Shown: positions 5,173 to 7,618 of the stretch, piece by piece
How the letters are laid out: each line of letters begins with the position of its first letter
Numbering within the stretch: position 1 is the first letter of the stretch
Notes under the pieces: model-generated
Database searches by the model: none
What the model was told of the DNA's origin: nothing
What the model saw: only the letters and a program-made list of their open reading frames with translations
Made by a program: the position numbers and the translations under genes
Assembly: GCA_024635465.1 (NCBI GenBank)
Contig: JAGXIS010000030.1
Coordinates: 1 to 7,618, forward strand
Origin: Bacteroidota bacterium
Lineage (GTDB): Bacteria > Bacteroidota > Rhodothermia > Balneolales > Balneolaceae
DNA length: 7,618 bases
Direction of reading: 5' to 3'

Positions 5173-5973
5173 ATGATAAAATTCTTTAGAAAAATTAGAC
5201 AAAATTTACTTTCAGAAGGCAAAACCGGAAAGTATTTAAAGTATGCTATTGGGGAAATTATACTGGTCGTTATTGGAATTTTAATTGCATTGCAAGTGAA
5301 TAATTGGAATCAGGATCGATTAAATGTAAAAGCAGCTGCAGATTATGAGCACCGGCTTTTGGAAGATATTTATGAAGAAAAAGCTATTCTAGGGGCTGTT
5401 ATTCAATATCAAAGTACTGTCAGGTCCTATGCTTTAAGAGCTATTGAAGTTCTTGAATCAGGTCTGCTAACTGATAATGATTCAGCAAGTGGGTTTCTGA
5501 TCGATCTTTATCAAGCAAGTCAGTTACAGTATCCCACCTCTGCAATCTCCACTTATCAGGAACTGATCTCCTCCGGTCAAATAGGAATGATAGCAGATGA
5601 TTCTTTAAGATCAGCCATCATAACCTATTATAACTACGACTGGACGAATATGGGGATAATTGTAAATGAAACCCCTTACCGGGAAAATCTTCGAAAAGTC
5701 ATTCCTAATTCAATACAGTCTACTATCAGGCAGGACTGTGGAGATATCTATGTTAATGTTCGAAAGAGCCTGAGGTCAGTATTACCAGAGAAGTGTGACC
5801 TTCAATTCGATCAGGAGTTGGCTACATATACCGTTAATGAAATTTTTCAATACGAGTCACTTAAAAGTGATCTTAGATTTAAAATAGGCATACTGGATGG
5901 ACGATTACAGTTATTGAATAATTATTCTGGAGAGCTCACTGATATTATCAATCAAATGGAGGTGACTGAGTAA
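5173..5973 (+). CDS. DUF6090 family membrane protein, first paralogue
   Basis: This 266-residue protein has the DUF6090 signature. A basic start, MIKFFRKIRQNLL (1-13), is followed by YAIGE (24-28), one hydrophobic helix (about 26-42) and the polar border QVNNWN (41-46). The positive N-terminus implies N-in, with about 220 residues exported to the periplasm. The exported part is mostly helical and heptad-like near the membrane (50-95). It contains STYQELISSG (126-135) and a Cys pair, Cys189 and Cys208, that could form a disulfide. The second paralogue has the same two Cys with the same spacing. The family is frequent in Bacteroidota/Balneolota, often in tandem copies, and has no known function. 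The ATG has no Shine-Dalgarno sequence. The stop codon overlaps the next start by one base (TAATG), so the two are translationally coupled. No catalytic motif is visible. Confidence 0.85.
   Translation: MIKFFRKIRQNLLSEGKTGKYLKYAIGEIILVVIGILIALQVNNWNQDRLNVKAAADYEHRLLEDIYEEKAILGAVIQYQSTVRSYALRAIEVLESGLLTDNDSASGFLIDLYQASQLQYPTSAISTYQELISSGQIGMIADDSLRSAIITYYNYDWTNMGIIVNETPYRENLRKVIPNSIQSTIRQDCGDIYVNVRKSLRSVLPEKCDLQFDQELATYTVNEIFQYESLKSDLRFKIGILDGRLQLLNNYSGELTDIINQMEVTE
5958..5964 (+). promoter_or_regulatory. Strong ribosome binding site of the second DUF6090 gene
   Basis: GGAGGTG lies inside the end of the first DUF6090 gene, 8 nt before the ATG at 5973-5975. It is the best Shine-Dalgarno match before any gene in the window and fixes the start of the overlapping gene. 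The others have weak or no such site. Confidence 0.75.
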
Positions 5974-6785
5974 TGCTCCGCTTCTTCCGACATATACGAA
6001 AAACCCTTATGGAGCAGAATAAAGTCCGTGCTTATTTCTTCTACGCCATTGGCGAAATTGCCTTAGTGATGATTGGGATTTTGCTGGCTCTGCAGGTGAA
6101 TAACTGGAATGAGGGCAGAAAATCCCTGCAGCAGGCTGACATCTGGAAAAAAGCAATAACTGCAGATCTTAGATCCACCAAAGATCAACTATTAAACCGT
6201 GTCATATACTATGGACAGGCTCTGGAATTTGCAGAACAAGCCTTGCCTCTCATCAAGGGATCTTTTCCTGAGAGTCCGGAACTGCAATGGGTAATGGTGT
6301 TAGGGGCTTTTCAGGCAGGACAAATATGGCCTCTGCAGATTTCTGGTTCTACCTACAGAGAAGTTCAGTCCCGTGGTTCTTTGAACCTGATCGGAAACGA
6401 AAATATTCTGACCAGACTGAGTGATTTCTATGATGTGACCGCTTATGACATAGAACTTGTGTCAGGAGGGAAACCAGCCTATCGAGACCGAATCCGTGAG
6501 GTCACTCCCTGGCCAATTCAGAAATATATCTGGGAGAACGGATGTCAGTCTGAAACTGAACCTATAAATGAAATTGAATTCGTATATGAACTCATTTCAT
6601 GCGATTTGACAGAGGATTTGAGTGCGGAGCTTCTGGAAGGGGCTCGTTTTATTCATAATAATCAGGAGATTATAGAGGGTCTTCAGGGGCGCATGTCTCA
6701 ACTAAAGGTGTCCATAGACAGCTTCAAAAGAGCAGCTCAGGCTATTGATATTATGGTGGAATCTATTGAACAATCAAGTCATTAA
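5973..6785 (+). CDS. DUF6090 family membrane protein, second paralogue
   Basis: This 270-residue protein aligns with the preceding one over its whole length. Shared points are MLRFFRHIRKTL (1-12), YAIGE (24-28), the single membrane helix (about 26-42), QVNNWNE (41-47), STYREVQSRG at the same residues (126-135), PxxIQ near 179-183, and Cys191 and Cys210 with the same 19-residue spacing. Topology is again a short basic cytoplasmic tail, one helix and a large periplasmic part. Sampled stretches of this gene are about 47-50% G+C by hand count, richer than the following gene. It overlaps the first paralogue by one base with its own strong ribosome binding site, so the two are likely made together and may interact. 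Function is unknown; a sensor, anchor or envelope-complex role are all possible and none is shown. Confidence 0.85.
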   Translation: MLRFFRHIRKTLMEQNKVRAYFFYAIGEIALVMIGILLALQVNNWNEGRKSLQQADIWKKAITADLRSTKDQLLNRVIYYGQALEFAEQALPLIKGSFPESPELQWVMVLGAFQAGQIWPLQISGSTYREVQSRGSLNLIGNENILTRLSDFYDVTAYDIELVSGGKPAYRDRIREVTPWPIQKYIWENGCQSETEPINEIEFVYELISCDLTEDLSAELLEGARFIHNNQEIIEGLQGRMSQLKVSIDSFKRAAQAIDIMVESIEQSSH

Positions 6786-6790
6786 AAATT

Positions 6791-6922
6791 ATGCTTCGCT
6801 TCTTCTGCCACATACACTTTGAAGAACTGATTACACCGTTTTTCAGATTAAAACTGATTAATCGCAGGGATTTAAGATCCGCGAAATCCCTTAATCCCAT
6901 AAATCCGCAATTCTATGCTTAG
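6791..6922 (+). pseudogene. Vestigial DUF6090 N-terminus in a 43-codon linker frame
   Basis: An ATG 5 nt after the previous stop begins MLRFFCHIH, which matches MLRFFRHIR of the second paralogue in seven of nine residues. The two differences are Arg to Cys (TGC) and Arg to His (CAC), each one transition from CGC, as expected from decay. After nine codons the family match ends and the frame runs through a TTAATCCC-type repeat, stopping at TAG (6920-6922). That stop overlaps the first codons of the third DUF6090 gene (ATG 6915-6917) by 8 nt. It is most simply the stump of a deleted or displaced paralogue. A short coupling peptide is possible but unproven. Confidence 0.55.
6861..6907. repeat. 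AGGGATTT/AAATCCCT hairpin and ATCCGC repeats
   Basis: AGGGATTT (6866-6873) and AAATCCCT (6884-6891) form an 8-bp stem with a 10-nt loop. GATCCGC and AAATCCGC recur within and just after it, and ATAAATCCGCAATT (6899-6912) repeats identically at 2069-2082. The pattern resembles the low-complexity 'AATCCC/ATCCGC' intergenic repeats of Bacteroidota-type genomes (recalled). It lies between the second and third DUF6090 genes, inside the vestigial frame. Confidence 0.5.
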
Positions 6923-7618
6923 ATTCTTCCGCACTATCCGTAAAAACCTGATCGAAGAAGATAATGTTCGAAAATATCTGCTCTATGCCATTGGTGAAAT
7001 ACTGCTTGTGGTTATTGGAATTTTAATAGCACTTCAAATCAATAATTGGAATGAAGAACAAAAAAGAGAATTAAAAGTAAATCAATACTTAGTTCAAATT
7101 CAAAATGAACTCTTAAATGATTTAGGCACACTTGAAGAGGTAATTAAAAGATTAGAGTTTCTTGATAATTACATGGAGAAAGTAATAAAAAACCAATTAA
7201 CAAAATCTGATTATAAAGAGAATCCATCGCTTAGGTTTTTAATTGGGAGTTCTGCTACTTCAAATATTACAGATGAAGGTTTTAAAAGACTATTAGAAGT
7301 CATTGATGAAACTAATTTTTCAGATGAGAAAGTATTACTAGACTTAAAGAAGTTCTATGTACAATATAAAAAACAATTAGAGACGATAAATAATACCTTC
7401 TTATCATATGGTCATGATAGGAACAATAGAGTTTATGAAAATTTTGATTGGGCATCAACACAAGATCCTTTAATAAATAAATTGGGTGATGAAGAAATAG
7501 AATTCTTGCTTAACAATCCAATTTATAAAAATAGTGTTGTAAGATACAGGGGGATTGCTATTGGCAATGCTTTACAATTTTACCACTTGTTACAAATGGA
7601 AATTGCATCGATCTATTC
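6915..7618 (+). CDS. DUF6090 family membrane protein, third paralogue (3' end outside window)
   Basis: 234 complete codons are present with no stop, so the gene continues beyond the window. The first 47 residues copy the family module without gaps: MLRFFRTIRKNL (1-12), YAIGE (24-28), a membrane helix (about 26-42) and QINNWNE (41-47). From about residue 50 the exported part is a Lys/Glu/Asn-rich, probably coiled helical region that shares little with the two preceding paralogues and lacks their Cys pair; no Cys occurs in the visible part. Base composition also changes: about 34% G+C over 6915-7060, then about 26% over 7081-7380 by hand count. This suggests a different origin for the C-terminal part or for the whole gene. 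The ATG at 6915 fits the family N-terminus exactly. No Shine-Dalgarno sequence is seen, and the start overlaps the end of the upstream vestigial frame. It is probably part of the same transcript as the other two. Confidence 0.82.
   Translation, partial: MLRFFRTIRKNLIEEDNVRKYLLYAIGEILLVVIGILIALQINNWNEEQKRELKVNQYLVQIQNELLNDLGTLEEVIKRLEFLDNYMEKVIKNQLTKSDYKENPSLRFLIGSSATSNITDEGFKRLLEVIDETNFSDEKVLLDLKKFYVQYKKQLETINNTFLSYGHDRNNRVYENFDWASTQDPLINKLGDEEIEFLLNNPIYKNSVVRYRGIAIGNALQFYHLLQMEIASIY

Overview
The window most resembles a genome of the Bacteroidota/Balneolota group. Three features suggest this: a tandem set of DUF6090-type membrane proteins, which are typical of that group; weak or absent Shine-Dalgarno sequences before most genes; and intergenic 'CAAGGTRCAGGG'-like and 'TCCCGAT..ATCGGGA' palindromic repeats. 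The family assignment is from memory of protein families and the phylum is an inference. No marker gene in the window fixes the species.

Layout. Positions 1-206 are a gene-free, hairpin-rich stretch. Positions 207-2009 hold two minus-strand genes: an exported DUF1080 (3-keto-disaccharide hydrolase-like) protein, preceded by a serine alpha/beta hydrolase of the monoacylglycerol lipase type that appears to start at TTG. Positions 2161-2346 carry an intergenic palindrome, a plus-strand tRNA-Arg(ACG) and its strong terminator. Positions 2347-2952 contain no intact gene, but include a decayed tyrosine recombinase on the minus strand with an in-frame stop, a probable frameshift and the conserved Arg replaced by His. 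This looks like the scar of an element that once integrated at the tRNA gene.

Positions 2953-4995 hold a plus-strand pair: a protein of the L-2-amino-thiazoline-4-carboxylate (ATC) hydrolase family and an APC-superfamily amino-acid permease. Positions 5008-5150 form a long imperfect palindrome whose paired outer and inner arms resemble integron attC architecture. From 5173 to the window end there is a run of DUF6090 genes: two complete paralogues overlapping by one base, a 43-codon reading frame starting with a decayed copy of the family N-terminus, and a third paralogue running off the window edge. The last gene has no stop codon in the window.

How the parts work together. The DUF6090 proteins share a nearly invariant first 47 residues (basic cytoplasmic segment plus one membrane helix) but differ in the exported part. 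The first two share a Cys pair with identical 19-residue spacing; the third lacks it and becomes very AT-rich after the shared segment. The ATC hydrolase-like gene and the permease may form a small uptake-and-processing unit. The most unusual items are the DUF6090 array with its vestigial linker ORF, the attC-like palindrome in front of it, and the recombinase remnant beside tRNA-Arg. I see no complete, clearly novel defence or mobile system.
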